A DNA stretch of 64,000 bases from Roseobacter denitrificans OCh 114 (GTDB lineage: Bacteria > Pseudomonadota > Alphaproteobacteria > Rhodobacterales > Rhodobacteraceae): NCBI RefSeq assembly GCF_000014045.1, contig NC_008209.1, positions 1,263,001-1,327,000 of the forward strand, in the 5' to 3' direction. Positions within the stretch are counted from its first letter, which is position 1. Each line of letters opens with the position of its first letter. Of this stretch, positions 17,904 through 26,582 are shown piece after piece. Below the pieces are notes generated by a model. The model was not told the DNA's origin. It made no database searches and saw nothing but the letters and a program-made list of their open reading frames with translations. The translations under genes and the position numbers were made by a program.

Positions 17904-19076
17904 TCAGAGTTTGCCGAGCAGGGCAGGGGTCGGCCATGCGTCTGCGGGCAGGCCCAGTCGTTGCTGTTCAAGTTGCACCGCAATGCGGGTGCGCGCCCCA
18001 AGGATGCCATCGACTTTTCCCACATCATGGCCGCGCGCCTGCAACTTGGTTTGCAGGGCTTTCATCTGCTCTGCGTTCAATCCCTTGTCCGGTGCGCCGC
18101 GGTCCATTTTGGGTGCGCCTTCGATCAGGGTTGCGAAATACGCGGCGGTTACGACATAGGTAAAGCTCTGATTCCAGTCGAAATAAATATTGAAGTTTGG
18201 ATATGTGATAAAGGCGGGGCCCTTGTGACCCTGCGGCAGGATCAGCGATGCGGTCGCGCCGCGAAACAGGTTACCGCTGCGCGCTGTCACACCCATATCG
18301 GCCCATGTGCTGACCGGTTTGGTGATATGTATGCCGGTTTGCGACCAGTCGAAATTATCGGGCAGGCGCACCTCTTGCAGCCAGGGCTCGCCTCTGCGCC
18401 AGCCGAAATCAGCCAGCATCGCCGCCCCGGACATCAGCGCATCGGGTGCCGAGGTTTTGAGGCGCACATGCCCATCGCCATCCGCGTCCTGACCGTTTTC
18501 GAGGATGTCGCGCGGCAGCATTTGCACCATGCCGATTTCACCGGCCCATGCGCCTGTCGTGGTTTTTGGGTCGAAATCGCCCATCTCGTAAAGCTCGAGC
18601 GCGGCAAAGACCTGCGGGCGAAAGAGATCGGGCCTGCGGCAGTCATGAGCCAGCGTGACGAGCGCGTTGGCCGTGTTGAAATCGCCCTGATAGGTTCCAT
18701 AGGCGGTTTCAAACGCCCAGAAGGCCAGCAAAACACCCCGTGAGACACCGTAGCGGCGGTCAATACTGTCAAAAACGGCGTCATATTCGCGGCCCAGACG
18801 CTGACCTTTGGACAGCCGCGCATCCGAGATCAGATTGCGGGAGAAATCCAGAAAGGGGCGTTGAAACATGCCCTGATCGCGATCCGCGCGCAGCACGCTC
18901 TGGCTTTGTCGGATGCCGGAGAAGAAGCGATCCACGCTCGCGGGGGCATGTCCCTTGCTGACCGCTTCGGCCTTCATATTTTGCACGAAGTTATTAAAGC
19001 TGCCCCCGCAGGCTGCGAGAAGCGGTAAGGGGGAGAAGGCAAAGCAAAGGACGAAGGCGAGTGTTTTTAAGCGCAT
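17904..19076 (-). CDS. Lytic murein transglycosylase (MltB-like) with peptidoglycan-binding domain
   Basis: 390 residues. The N-terminal signal ends in a lipobox-like LPLLAAC (Cys about 23), so it may be a lipoprotein. The SLT_2 domain has the catalytic glutamate in LLAFWAFETAYGTYQG (about residue 145) and GEIGMVQMLPRDILENG. A PG_binding_1 domain occupies the last 60 residues (LNAEQMKALQTKLQARGHDVGKVDG). It cleaves peptidoglycan glycan strands to 1,6-anhydro products. A terminator follows at 17796-17822. Confidence 0.92.
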   Translation of the reverse strand: MRLKTLAFVLCFAFSPLPLLAACGGSFNNFVQNMKAEAVSKGHAPASVDRFFSGIRQSQSVLRADRDQGMFQRPFLDFSRNLISDARLSKGQRLGREYDAVFDSIDRRYGVSRGVLLAFWAFETAYGTYQGDFNTANALVTLAHDCRRPDLFRPQVFAALELYEMGDFDPKTTTGAWAGEIGMVQMLPRDILENGQDADGDGHVRLKTSAPDALMSGAAMLADFGWRRGEPWLQEVRLPDNFDWSQTGIHITKPVSTWADMGVTARSGNLFRGATASLILPQGHKGPAFITYPNFNIYFDWNQSFTYVVTAAYFATLIEGAPKMDRGAPDKGLNAEQMKALQTKLQARGHDVGKVDGILGARTRIAVQLEQQRLGLPADAWPTPALLGKL

Positions 19077-19094
19077 CGGAAACTCCGGTCTGTT

Positions 19095-20003
19095 CTAGGA
19101 CAGGATGGCAAGTACCACGCAAAGGGTAAACATCATGCCCCACGCTTTCCATAAAATAGAAAGACTCGCGTCGATATCATCTGCGCTCAGCACTTTGCGC
19201 CCTGCTTCGTTCACCCATGGGAAGTCCTGTAGCGTGCCGTCATAGGCGCGCGGACCGGCCAGCGCGATGCCAAGGGCGCGGGCCATTGCGGCCTCCGGCC
19301 AGCCGGCGTTCGGCGATTTGTGCAATCTGGCATCGGCACGGATCGCGGCCCCGTCCCATTGCCAAGCGGCGTTCGCGATCAGCAGAGCGGTGAGCCGCGC
19401 GGGCAGGATGTTGACCAGATCGTCCATGCGCGCGGCGGCCCATCCGAAGGCGTGATGGCGCGGGGTGCGATAGCCGATCATGCTGTCGGCGGTATTGATC
19501 ATCTTGTAGGCGAGCATTGCGGGCAGCCCGCCGATGAGAAACCAGAAGGCAGGCGCGATCACGCCATCCGACATGTTTTCCGCAGCGCTTTCTATGGCGG
19601 CCCGCGCGGTCTGTGACGGGTCCATGTCGGATGTATCGCGGCTGACGATCATCGCAACCGCCGCGCGACCCTCGGGCAGAGAGCGCCGCAGGCCCTTGGC
19701 AACTGCCGCGACGTGATCGCTCAAAGAGCGCTGCGCGAGCAGAATGGCGGCGATGATAACTTCGGCAAGGGGGCCGAGGGCAGACAGGACCAAGCCCGTG
19801 ATCACAGCGCAGCCAACCGCAAAAATCAGGCAGAGCGTTCCTTTTGCGCGCTTTGCCGGGCCGGTGTTGAAGGTTCTGTCCAGCCAGCCGATCAGCCTGC
19901 CCATGAGCACGGCCGGATGGGGCAGGCGGGACCAGAGCCACTTGGGTTCTCCAAGCACAGCGTCCAGCATCAACGCACAGAGCAGAACCAGGGCGAGCGT
20001 CAT
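19095..20003 (-). CDS. cbiB: Adenosylcobinamide-phosphate synthase
   Basis: Joins aminopropanol (or its phosphate) to adenosylcobyrate in cobalamin synthesis; called CobD in the Pseudomonas scheme. 302 residues, several membrane helices, with [25 protein letters not shown] at the N-terminus, [32 protein letters not shown] and [21 protein letters not shown]. The ATG at 20003 overlaps the stop of the decarboxylase gene (ATGA), so the two cobalamin genes are coupled. Confidence 0.94.
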   Translation of the reverse strand: MTLALVLLCALMLDAVLGEPKWLWSRLPHPAVLMGRLIGWLDRTFNTGPAKRAKGTLCLIFAVGCAVITGLVLSALGPLAEVIIAAILLAQRSLSDHVAAVAKGLRRSLPEGRAAVAMIVSRDTSDMDPSQTARAAIESAAENMSDGVIAPAFWFLIGGLPAMLAYKMINTADSMIGYRTPRHHAFGWAAARMDDLVNILPARLTALLIANAAWQWDGAAIRADARLHKSPNAGWPEAAMARALGIALAGPRAYDGTLQDFPWVNEAGRKVLSADDIDASLSILWKAWGMMFTLCVVLAILS

Positions 20004-20953
20004 GCCAGTGCGTTTTCGAGGCGTTCCCATTGGACGGGATGCGGTAAACCCAGACGCAGCCATTCCTTGTCATAGGGAAAAATACGGGTCCAGATGTGAT
20101 GCTCTGCCAGCCGTTCCTGCCAGCGGGCGGCATCGCAAACGCGGTACAGGCGGAACAGCGACGTGCCCCCGATCACCTGCGCATCAGCGTTTTGCATCAG
20201 GGCATCCAACCGGGCGCTGTCCTGCGTCAGGCGTGTTCTTGTCGCGTCAGCCCATATGGTATCGGAAAGCGCGCGGGTCCCGATGTCGAGCGCCGGGCCT
20301 GCCACGGCCCAGGGCCCCTGCCGGGACTGCAGCGCGGCGATCAGTGCGGGATCACCGATGGCAAACCCCAGCCGCAGGCCCGCCAGCCCCCAGAATTTGC
20401 CAAAGCTTTTCAGGACAATTGTGCCGGGACGTGTCGCAAGGTGGATCAGCGATTTTTCGGGTGCGACGTCGCAAAAACTTTCGTCGATGATGGTGAGGCT
20501 GGCCTTGGGGGCGGGCAGCATGTCGTCGTGCCAGAAACGCCCATCGGGATTGTTGGGATGCACGACGACCTGAGCAGCGGCGTCGGCGTCCGTACCGACG
20601 GTCCAGCCATGCGCGTCAAAGGCGGCTGCGTGCTCGTTATAGGTGGGGGTGGGGATGCAGACCGCGCCGGGAGTGGCGAGACCGGGTATCTGCGCAATGA
20701 GGGCGGAGGCGCCGGGGGCTGCAATGATCGCAGCGCCCGGGGGCACGCGCCAGAGCGCACGCGCAGCATCCAGCAAGCGATCAGAGGCCATCTGGTCGGG
20801 CAGGGCCGTCCAGTGGTTCTGGGCCACAGGCTGGGTAGGGTAGGCGAGCGGATTTATACCCGTCGAAAGGTCGATCCAGCCGATTCGATTGCCGCCGAAA
20901 CGTGCGCGGGCCGCATCAATGCCACCGCCATGATCGCGTCGTATTGTTGTCAA
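20000..20953 (-). CDS. cobC: L-threonine-O-3-phosphate decarboxylase
   Basis: PLP enzyme of the class-II aminotransferase fold that supplies aminopropanol phosphate for the cobalamin nucleotide loop. 317 residues: [13 protein letters not shown] and [14 protein letters not shown] at the N-terminus, [16 protein letters not shown] and the PLP lysine in [18 protein letters not shown] (about residue 187). It is coupled to the next step's gene by a 4-bp overlap. I see no cobalamin riboswitch in the 196 bp upstream. Confidence 0.92.
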   Translation of the reverse strand: MTTIRRDHGGGIDAARARFGGNRIGWIDLSTGINPLAYPTQPVAQNHWTALPDQMASDRLLDAARALWRVPPGAAIIAAPGASALIAQIPGLATPGAVCIPTPTYNEHAAAFDAHGWTVGTDADAAAQVVVHPNNPDGRFWHDDMLPAPKASLTIIDESFCDVAPEKSLIHLATRPGTIVLKSFGKFWGLAGLRLGFAIGDPALIAALQSRQGPWAVAGPALDIGTRALSDTIWADATRTRLTQDSARLDALMQNADAQVIGGTSLFRLYRVCDAARWQERLAEHHIWTRIFPYDKEWLRLGLPHPVQWERLENALA

Positions 20954-21042
20954 AAACAGGTCCTATCGGTTCTAAATCGGCATATTTTTGCGCTATCTAC
21001 GTGGCACAAAGCGGAATTCAGCCGGTTATTCAAGTCTGACGG

Positions 21043-21083
21043 AAACGGTTAAGAATTAAGGCAAGTTCTTAACCGTTTCTTAA
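21043..21083. promoter_or_regulatory. 13-bp perfect inverted repeat overlapping a CtrA-like site
   Basis: Arms AAACGGTTAAGAA (21043-21055) and TTCTTAACCGTTT (21066-21078) are exact reverse complements with a 10-nt spacer. The right arm and following bases form TTAA-N7-TTAA (21069-21083), the spacing of the CtrA recognition sequence known from Caulobacter and relatives. It lies about 70 bp before the receiver-domain gene at 21150. Confidence 0.6.
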
Positions 21084-21149
21084 TCTTTGGGGCACACCTA
21101 TTACGTGTTGTTTCAAAAAAGTGTTTTATCGCGCCGGAATGGAGGCTGC

Positions 21150-21536
21150 ATGAAAGTCCTGATCGTTGAAAGCGAGGATGGTCTGGCCAGGATTTGGCAG
21201 AAGCATCTCCAGCGAATGGGGATGCATGTCTGCTGTGCGGGGGGTGAGACCGATGCTATTGCGCATCTGAGCGAACATCCGACAGATATCATTATTCTCG
21301 ATCTTGTGCTGGCGGAGGGCTGTGCCTTGGCGGTGGCAGATTATGCAAGCTACCGGTTGCCCGACGCACGGGTGGTCTTTGTCACCAATACGTCCTTCTT
21401 TTCGGATGGGTCGATATTCTCCTTTGCGCCCAATGCCTGCGCCTTTGTGCAAAGTGCGACACCACCAGAAGACCTTGCCGCCATTGTCGAGCACTATGGC
21501 CCGGCGGAGGATCCGGCACCCCACGGCGTCGCGTGA
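21150..21536 (+). CDS. Single-domain response regulator
   Basis: 128 residues, receiver domain only, from ATG 21150 behind GGAGG. Visible landmarks are MKVLIVESEDG (acidic pocket reduced to Glu-Ser-Glu-Asp), the phospho-acceptor in IIILDLVLAEGC (Asp about 51), and FVTNTSFF where the conserved Thr/Ser sits; the conserved Lys before Pro (usual KP) is absent (FVQSATPPED). No output domain, so it would act by protein contact. The missing Lys suggests unusual phosphorylation behaviour. The upstream palindrome suggests tight control. Confidence 0.82.
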   Translation: MKVLIVESEDGLARIWQKHLQRMGMHVCCAGGETDAIAHLSEHPTDIIILDLVLAEGCALAVADYASYRLPDARVVFVTNTSFFSDGSIFSFAPNACAFVQSATPPEDLAAIVEHYGPAEDPAPHGVA

Positions 21537-21545
21537 TCCAAAGGC

Positions 21546-21570
21546 GCGCCTGCGGCGCACGACATTTTTT
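21546..21570 (+). terminator. Weak terminator after the response regulator
   Basis: 5-bp stem GCGCC/GGCGC with a TGC loop (21546-21558) followed after six bases by TTTTTT (21565-21570). A second perfect 8-bp hairpin (21574-21581/21599-21606) adjoins it towards the convergent glutathione transferase gene but lacks a T run on that gene's strand. Confidence 0.45.
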
Positions 21571-21614
21571 ATTCACCCGGCAGGTACCGCTGCGCACCGC
21601 CGGGTGCGGCAGGC

Positions 21615-22589
21615 TCAGCCGCGCCCGTGGGGTCTGTGAAAATCCAGAACCGGGTTGATCGGGATGATCCGGTTCGGATTGATCGTTTCGTGGCTGTAGT
21701 GATAGTGGCGCACGATATGATCGAAGTTGACCGTGTCGGCAACGCCGGGCGTCTGATAGAGTTCGCGCGTGTATCCCCACAGGTTTGGATAATCCACGAT
21801 GCGCTTGCGGTTGCATTTGAAATGCAGATGATAGACCGGATCAAAGCGCACAAGCGTGGTAAACAGCCGCCAGTCTGCCTCTGTCAGCTGGTCGCCCATG
21901 AGGTATCGGTTGTGTGACAGGCGCTCTTCGAGCCAGTCGAGGGTGTCGAACAGGGGGACAATCGCCGCATCATAGGCCTGTTGCGTCGTGGCAAAACCCG
22001 CCTTGTACACACCGTTGTTGAAGGTGTCGTAGATGCGCTCGTTCACCGGGGCGATGGCGTCGCGCAGGGGTTCGGGCCAATAGTCATCGCTGTTTCCGGT
22101 CAGTCCGTTGAAGGCTGCGTTGAACATACGGATGATCTCGGAGCTTTCGTTCGAGACGATGGTTTCGCGCTGTTTGTCCCAGAGGATCGGCACGGTGACG
22201 CGGCCGGTAAACCTGGGATCGGCGCGGGTGTAGATGTCGCGTGCAAAGGCGCTGTTGTAGAGGGTGTCACCGGTGGCACCATTGTCATCGGGTTCAAAGG
22301 TCCAGCCTTCGCCCAGCATATCAGGATGGACGGCGGAGATGGTGATGTGATCCTCAAGACCTTTGAGCGTGCGAAAGATCATGGTGCGGTGCGCCCAGGG
22401 GCAGGCATGGCTGATGTAGAGATGATAGCGGCCCGAATCGGGGGTGAAGCCGCCTGTGCCTGATGGCCCCGCACTCCCGTCATGGGTGATCCAGTTACGA
22501 AACTTCGCGTCCTGGCGTTTAAAGGACCCGCCCGTGGATTTGGTATCATACCACTGGTCATGCCAAACGCCGTCAATCAAAAGACCCAT
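21615..22589 (-). CDS. Glutathionyl-hydroquinone reductase (Xi-class glutathione transferase)
   Basis: 324 residues from ATG 22589. The N-terminal thioredoxin-like domain carries the catalytic CPWA in YHLYISHACPWAHRTMIFR (Cys about 61), the hallmark of the YqjG/PcpF/ECM4 family, which reduces glutathionyl-hydroquinones using glutathione. The all-helical C-terminal domain includes EADWRLFTTLVRFDPVYHLHFKCN and VDYPNLWGYTRELYQTPGV. It is divergent from the small gene at 22768. Family assignment is firm; the natural substrate is not known. Confidence 0.93.
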   Translation of the reverse strand: MGLLIDGVWHDQWYDTKSTGGSFKRQDAKFRNWITHDGSAGPSGTGGFTPDSGRYHLYISHACPWAHRTMIFRTLKGLEDHITISAVHPDMLGEGWTFEPDDNGATGDTLYNSAFARDIYTRADPRFTGRVTVPILWDKQRETIVSNESSEIIRMFNAAFNGLTGNSDDYWPEPLRDAIAPVNERIYDTFNNGVYKAGFATTQQAYDAAIVPLFDTLDWLEERLSHNRYLMGDQLTEADWRLFTTLVRFDPVYHLHFKCNRKRIVDYPNLWGYTRELYQTPGVADTVNFDHIVRHYHYSHETINPNRIIPINPVLDFHRPHGRG

Positions 22590-22767
22590 GTCACCTCTCC
22601 TTTTCGGTTGGGCCAATCGTAAGCCATTGATTCAAAGAGGCCCACAATCCGCTTCGCGCAGGATTGGTGCATTGCTGCACAACTCTGAGCGGTGACACAA
22701 AAACTTAACTTGCATTTTACCAGACTTCGGGCACTCCTTATGGGCGGGGAAGAAGGAGTTGCGTAAA

Positions 22768-23118
22768 ATGGAAGCGGTATTTTCCAAGGAAATTCAATCG
22801 GGTCTTGATCAGGCCAGAGTTGCGAGCATGAAAAAATCCTCGCGCTTGCGGGTCTGTGCGGATGGCAAGAAACAGACGGTGCTGCGCATGTGGAAAACCG
22901 GTTTCGCAATGGAGGCTGATGCGCCTGACATGCGGGGTATGGTCGATCTTTATGACGGCAGCATCCATCTGTTCCGCTGTCTGGTGGTGACAACGGCCGA
23001 AGAATCAGGCGAGCGGCACTATGAATTCAAGCGCGCAACGGCTGTGCGCGGAACGCCGGCGCTGGATTTTGAAACGCCCGAGCATGCACCCGCAGGCCTG
23101 ATCGAAGACGCGCGCTGA
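22768..23118 (+). CDS. Conserved hypothetical protein, PilZ-like size
   Basis: 116 residues from ATG 22768, behind GAAGGAG. No signal peptide. A basic stretch (SMKKSSRLRVCADGKK) precedes short strands (VLRMWKTGFAMEADAPDMRGMVDLYDGSIHLFRCLVV) and YEFKRAT. The size and the basic start followed by beta strands recall PilZ-type domains, but the RxxxR and D/NxSxxG motifs are not clear, so no c-di-GMP role is claimed. It ends 3 bp from the convergent PatB-type gene. Confidence 0.75.
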   Translation: MEAVFSKEIQSGLDQARVASMKKSSRLRVCADGKKQTVLRMWKTGFAMEADAPDMRGMVDLYDGSIHLFRCLVVTTAEESGERHYEFKRATAVRGTPALDFETPEHAPAGLIEDAR

Positions 23119-23121
23119 TCC

Positions 23122-24294
23122 CTATTGCAGATCGCTGAAGGCGTCTTTCAGGCGGGCGCAGGCCTCCTCGATGCGGTGGTGTTGCGTGGCGAGGTTGAAG
23201 CGCAGGAAGGTTTCACCGCCCGGTCCGAAGTCCGGTCCGGGACTGGGTGCAATGCGCGCGGATTTTCGCACCCGCTGCGATATCTCATCATAGCTCATGC
23301 CCGTGCCTGAAAAATCGACCCAGGCCAGATAGGTCGCCTGCAGCGGCATGGAGATGACGCCGGGGATGTCGGCGATGGCCGCATCAAAGGTCCTGCGGTT
23401 CTGATCAAGGTGCTCGATCTGCGCATCGACCCATTTGGCGCCTTCGGGTGAATAGGCGGCGGTGATCATTTGCAGGCTCAGTGCGGCGGGTTTGTAATCC
23501 AGTGTATTGAGGCGGTTCTGCATCGTTTTGCGCAGTTTCGCATCCGGGATGATCATGTTGCCCGTGCGCTGGCCTGCGATGTTGAAGGTCTTGGAGGCTG
23601 CAGTGAGGACGATCAGGCGATCCTCGACCTCGGGGGCGGCGATGTGCATGGGCACAAAGGTATGGTCGGGAAACACCAGATCATGGTGTATTTCATCGGA
23701 CACAAGGATCAGGTCGTTGCGCGCAGCAAACTCCGCAATCCCGCGCAATTCGTCCGTCGTCCAGACCCGGCCCGATGGGTTTTGCGGTGAGCACCAGATC
23801 AGCATCTGTTCGGAGCCATCAAGGCGTGATTGTGCGTCCTCAAGGTCAAGCACATAGGTGTCGCCTGTGTGTTTGAGCGGACAGGTCACCGCCTCGCGTC
23901 CCGCCTTTTCGATCTTGATCTGAAACTCGTGATAGACGGGCGTGAAAATCACCACCCGCGCGCCGGGGTCCGTCCAGACATCAAGGCAGAGCGCGATGGC
24001 GTTGCCCAACCCTTGCGATGTCAGCGCCCATGAGGTGTCGATGTCCCAGTTGTGGCGTGTTTTCATCCACCATTGAATGGCATTCAGGTAGTCATCATGG
24101 ACCGGCATATAGCCAAAGACACCGTGATCTGCCGCGCGGCGCAAAGCGTCGATCACACAAGGCGCGGTTGCGTAGTCGCTGTCTGCGGTCCACATGGCGA
24201 TCCCGTCTTGTTGCGGGACATCAAAGAGGGTTTCCATCATGTCCCATTTGCTGCTGTGCGTGCCGCGGCGTTCGATGGGATCGTTGAATGACAT
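23122..24294 (-). CDS. patB: PatB/MalY-type PLP C-S lyase (cystathionine beta-lyase-like aminotransferase)
   Basis: 390 residues from ATG 24294 (MSFNDPIERRGTHSSKWD, the typical PatB opening). Fold-type I PLP enzyme: MWTADSDYATAP, GLGNAIALCLDVWTDPG, WCSPQNPSGRVWT, LVSDEIHHDLVFP (PLP-contacting Asp) and the Schiff-base lysine in TAASKTFNIAGQRTGN (about residue 238). Members split C-S bonds of cystathionine or cysteine conjugates; a role in sulphur amino acid metabolism is inferred. AGGAG precedes the ATG. Confidence 0.9.
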   Translation of the reverse strand: MSFNDPIERRGTHSSKWDMMETLFDVPQQDGIAMWTADSDYATAPCVIDALRRAADHGVFGYMPVHDDYLNAIQWWMKTRHNWDIDTSWALTSQGLGNAIALCLDVWTDPGARVVIFTPVYHEFQIKIEKAGREAVTCPLKHTGDTYVLDLEDAQSRLDGSEQMLIWCSPQNPSGRVWTTDELRGIAEFAARNDLILVSDEIHHDLVFPDHTFVPMHIAAPEVEDRLIVLTAASKTFNIAGQRTGNMIIPDAKLRKTMQNRLNTLDYKPAALSLQMITAAYSPEGAKWVDAQIEHLDQNRRTFDAAIADIPGVISMPLQATYLAWVDFSGTGMSYDEISQRVRKSARIAPSPGPDFGPGGETFLRFNLATQHHRIEEACARLKDAFSDLQ

Positions 24295-24388
24295 GATGTG
24301 CTCCTGTGTGTGCTTCGGGCGCAAGCTAGCGGGAAACGAGGCGAGCGCAAGTCCGAGATCAGTTGCACAGCACGGGCGCTTGACCTAA

Positions 24389-24916
24389 ATGAAAAACATG
24401 AAACGAAGTATCATTCTGCACCCTGATCCGCGGCTCAAGAAAACGGCAGAGCCTGTTGCCGACATCAGTGATGAGTTGCGCAGGCTTGGCGATGACATGC
24501 TTGAGACGATGTATGATGCGCCGGGCATCGGGCTTGCGGCACCGCAGGTGGGCATTCTGCAGCGGGTTGTCGTGATGGATTGTATCAAGGAGCCGGGCGA
24601 TACGCCGCGCCCGGTGATCATGTTCAACCCCGAAGTCATCGCCACCTCTGACGAGACCAGTGTTTACGAGGAAGGGTGCCTGTCGATCCCCGAGCAATTC
24701 GCAGAGGTGACCCGCCCGGCAGAAGTCGAAGTGCGCTGGATGGACCGGGATGGTGCGGCACAGTCTGAAGTGTTTACCGGGCTGTGGGCCACATGCGCCC
24801 AGCATGAGATCGACCATTTGGATGGCAAGCTGTTTATTGACTACCTCAGGCCGCTGCGCCGCCAGATGATTACCCGCAAGATGGTCAAGCTGAAACGGGA
24901 ACTGGCCCGCACATGA
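24389..24916 (+). CDS. def: Peptide deformylase (active type)
   Basis: Removes the formyl group from the initiator methionine. 175 residues with all three motifs: GIGLAAPQVG (46-55), EGCLS with the metal ligand Cys97, and QHEIDH with His139, catalytic Glu140 and His143. An ATG three codons later is an alternative start. It overlaps the next, degenerate, deformylase paralogue by 4 bp and leads the def-def-like-fmt operon. Confidence 0.96.
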   Translation: MKNMKRSIILHPDPRLKKTAEPVADISDELRRLGDDMLETMYDAPGIGLAAPQVGILQRVVVMDCIKEPGDTPRPVIMFNPEVIATSDETSVYEEGCLSIPEQFAEVTRPAEVEVRWMDRDGAAQSEVFTGLWATCAQHEIDHLDGKLFIDYLRPLRRQMITRKMVKLKRELART

Positions 24917-25410
24917 GCGTACGCGCTTACCTTAAATGGCCAGACGCGCGGCTGCGCACTGCCGCCGCCGATGTAGCGGAGATCACGCCGGAGGTGCTGG
25001 GCATCTGGGATGATATGATCGACACGATGGATGCCATGCCGGGGGTGGGGCTGGCGGCGCCGCAGATCGGCGTGATGTTGCGGCTGGCCGTCGTGGATGC
25101 ATCAGACACGCGCGACCGGCGCATTCGTCTCGCCAATCCGGAGATTATCGAGGCGTCTGCCATCATGAATGATCATGAAGAGGCGAGTCCGAATTTACCC
25201 GGTGTATTTGCCAAAATCCGGCGTCCGCGCGGCGTGACCGTGCGTTTCATGGATGAAACCGGCACCTACGTGCAGCGCGATTTTGTCGGGCTTGAGGCGA
25301 CGAGCGTGCAGCATCAGATCGACCATTTGCAGGGAAAGATGTATTTCGACAATCTCAGCAAGGTGAAACGGGATATGCTGCTGCGCAAGGCGCGTAAACT
25401 GAACGGCTAG
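24913..25410 (+). CDS. Peptide deformylase-like protein with lost active site
   Basis: 165 residues clearly of the deformylase fold: motif I GVGLAAPQIG is intact (44-53). However, the position of motif II EGCLS reads EEASPN, so the metal-binding cysteine is replaced (Ser92), and motif III HEIDH reads HQIDH, replacing the catalytic glutamate by Gln135. Both changes should abolish normal metal-dependent deformylation. The gene is intact, begins in an ATGA overlap with def and is followed 18 bp later by fmt, so it is likely expressed and retained for another role. Confidence 0.93.
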   Translation: MSVRAYLKWPDARLRTAAADVAEITPEVLGIWDDMIDTMDAMPGVGLAAPQIGVMLRLAVVDASDTRDRRIRLANPEIIEASAIMNDHEEASPNLPGVFAKIRRPRGVTVRFMDETGTYVQRDFVGLEATSVQHQIDHLQGKMYFDNLSKVKRDMLLRKARKLNG

Positions 25411-25428
25411 TGCCCTCTGGAGGATAAG

Positions 25429-26346
25429 ATGCGTTTGGTTTTCATGGGAACACCCGATTTTTCGGTCCCTGTGCTTGAGGCACTGGTGGCGGCAGGACAT
25501 GAGATCGCCTGTGTCTACAGCCAGCCGCCACGCCCGGCGGGGCGGGGCAAGAAAGACCGGCCCTCGCCCGTGCAGGCGCGGGCAGAGGCGCTTGGGCTCC
25601 CGGTGCGCCACCCGGTGTCCTTGCGTAGCGATGAGGCGCTGGCGGATTTCGCGGGGCTGCAGGCCGAGGTCGCCGTGGTCGTGGCCTATGGGCTGATCCT
25701 GCCGCAGGCCATTCTGGATGCGCCGACGCGCGGCTGTCTGAACATTCACGCCAGTTTACTGCCGCGCTGGCGGGGGGCTGCGCCGATCCACCGCGCCATC
25801 ATGGCGGGGGATGCGCAGACCGGTGTGTGCATCATGCAGATGGAAGCAGGCCTTGATACCGGCCCCGTGCTTGCGCGTGAAGCTGTCGACATCGGACCCG
25901 AGGAGACAACAGCGCAGTTGCATGACCGGCTGAGCGCCTTGGGGGCCGCGTTGATAGTCGACACGCTGGCGCGGCTCGATCAGCTTGAGGCGGTCCCACA
26001 ACCGGAAGACGGTGTGACCTATGCGGCCAAGATCGACAAGGCGGAGGCGCAGGTGGATTGGGACCAGCCCGCCGAAGACGTGGATCGGCTGATCCGTGGG
26101 CTGTCGCCGTTTCCGGGTGCCTGGACCTTGCTGGGCGACACGCGCGTCAAACTGCTCGGGTCGCGCATTGCCGAGGCGTCGGGGGTGCCGGGCACGGTCC
26201 GGCTGAACCCGCTGCGGGTGGTCTGTGGGACGGGGGCGGTGGAACTCACGCAGGTGCAGCGCGCGGGCAAAGCGGTGCAGAGTGCGGCTGATTTTCTGAA
26301 CGGCAGCGCAATTGAAGACGGCACCCTTTTCAAAGGAAAAAGCTGA
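25429..26346 (+). CDS. fmt: Methionyl-tRNA formyltransferase
   Basis: Formylates initiator Met-tRNA with 10-formyl-THF. 305 residues: [20 protein letters not shown] at the N-terminus, the catalytic region [21 protein letters not shown] (about residues 105-125) with the SLLPRWRG signature, [15 protein letters not shown], and a C-terminal OB domain. AGGAT lies before the ATG. It shares the operon with def; its TGA overlaps the ATG of the next small gene by one base (TGATG). Confidence 0.96.
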   Translation: MRLVFMGTPDFSVPVLEALVAAGHEIACVYSQPPRPAGRGKKDRPSPVQARAEALGLPVRHPVSLRSDEALADFAGLQAEVAVVVAYGLILPQAILDAPTRGCLNIHASLLPRWRGAAPIHRAIMAGDAQTGVCIMQMEAGLDTGPVLAREAVDIGPEETTAQLHDRLSALGAALIVDTLARLDQLEAVPQPEDGVTYAAKIDKAEAQVDWDQPAEDVDRLIRGLSPFPGAWTLLGDTRVKLLGSRIAEASGVPGTVRLNPLRVVCGTGAVELTQVQRAGKAVQSAADFLNGSAIEDGTLFKGKS

Positions 26347-26582
26347 TGTTCCCGACGTTGATAGGTACGGTTGTGATCGCGGGCCTTGTGGGGTTCTTTT
26401 CCGAACGGTCGGGGTTTACGCACAACGGCTATGTGCAGAGCATCATCATCTGCATTGGCGGGGCCTTCGTGATGTATTTCGTCACGCTGATGTTCGGGAT
26501 CGGCTTTCGCAGCCCCGGCATCAATGCGATTGCGGCCTCCGTCGGGGCGCTGATCATCGTGCCGACCCGGTGGCGTAAATGA
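26346..26582 (+). CDS. GlsB/YeaQ/YmgE-like small membrane protein
   Basis: 78 residues with three hydrophobic segments (TLIGTVVIAGLVGFFSE, SIIICIGGAFVMYFVTLMFG, INAIAASVGALIIVPTRW). The pattern of short helices with conserved glycines is that of transglycosylase-associated/GlsB proteins, often stress-induced, whose molecular role is unknown. It is translationally linked to fmt and ends just before the convergent RND pump stop. Confidence 0.75.
   Translation: MFPTLIGTVVIAGLVGFFSERSGFTHNGYVQSIIICIGGAFVMYFVTLMFGIGFRSPGINAIAASVGALIIVPTRWRK

Noticed and set aside
20954..21149. Cobalamin riboswitch upstream of the cobC/cbiB pair
   Set aside because: I looked for the B12-box pattern and the paired helices and saw neither; the only strong structure is the inverted repeat at 21043-21078, which faces the plus-strand gene.
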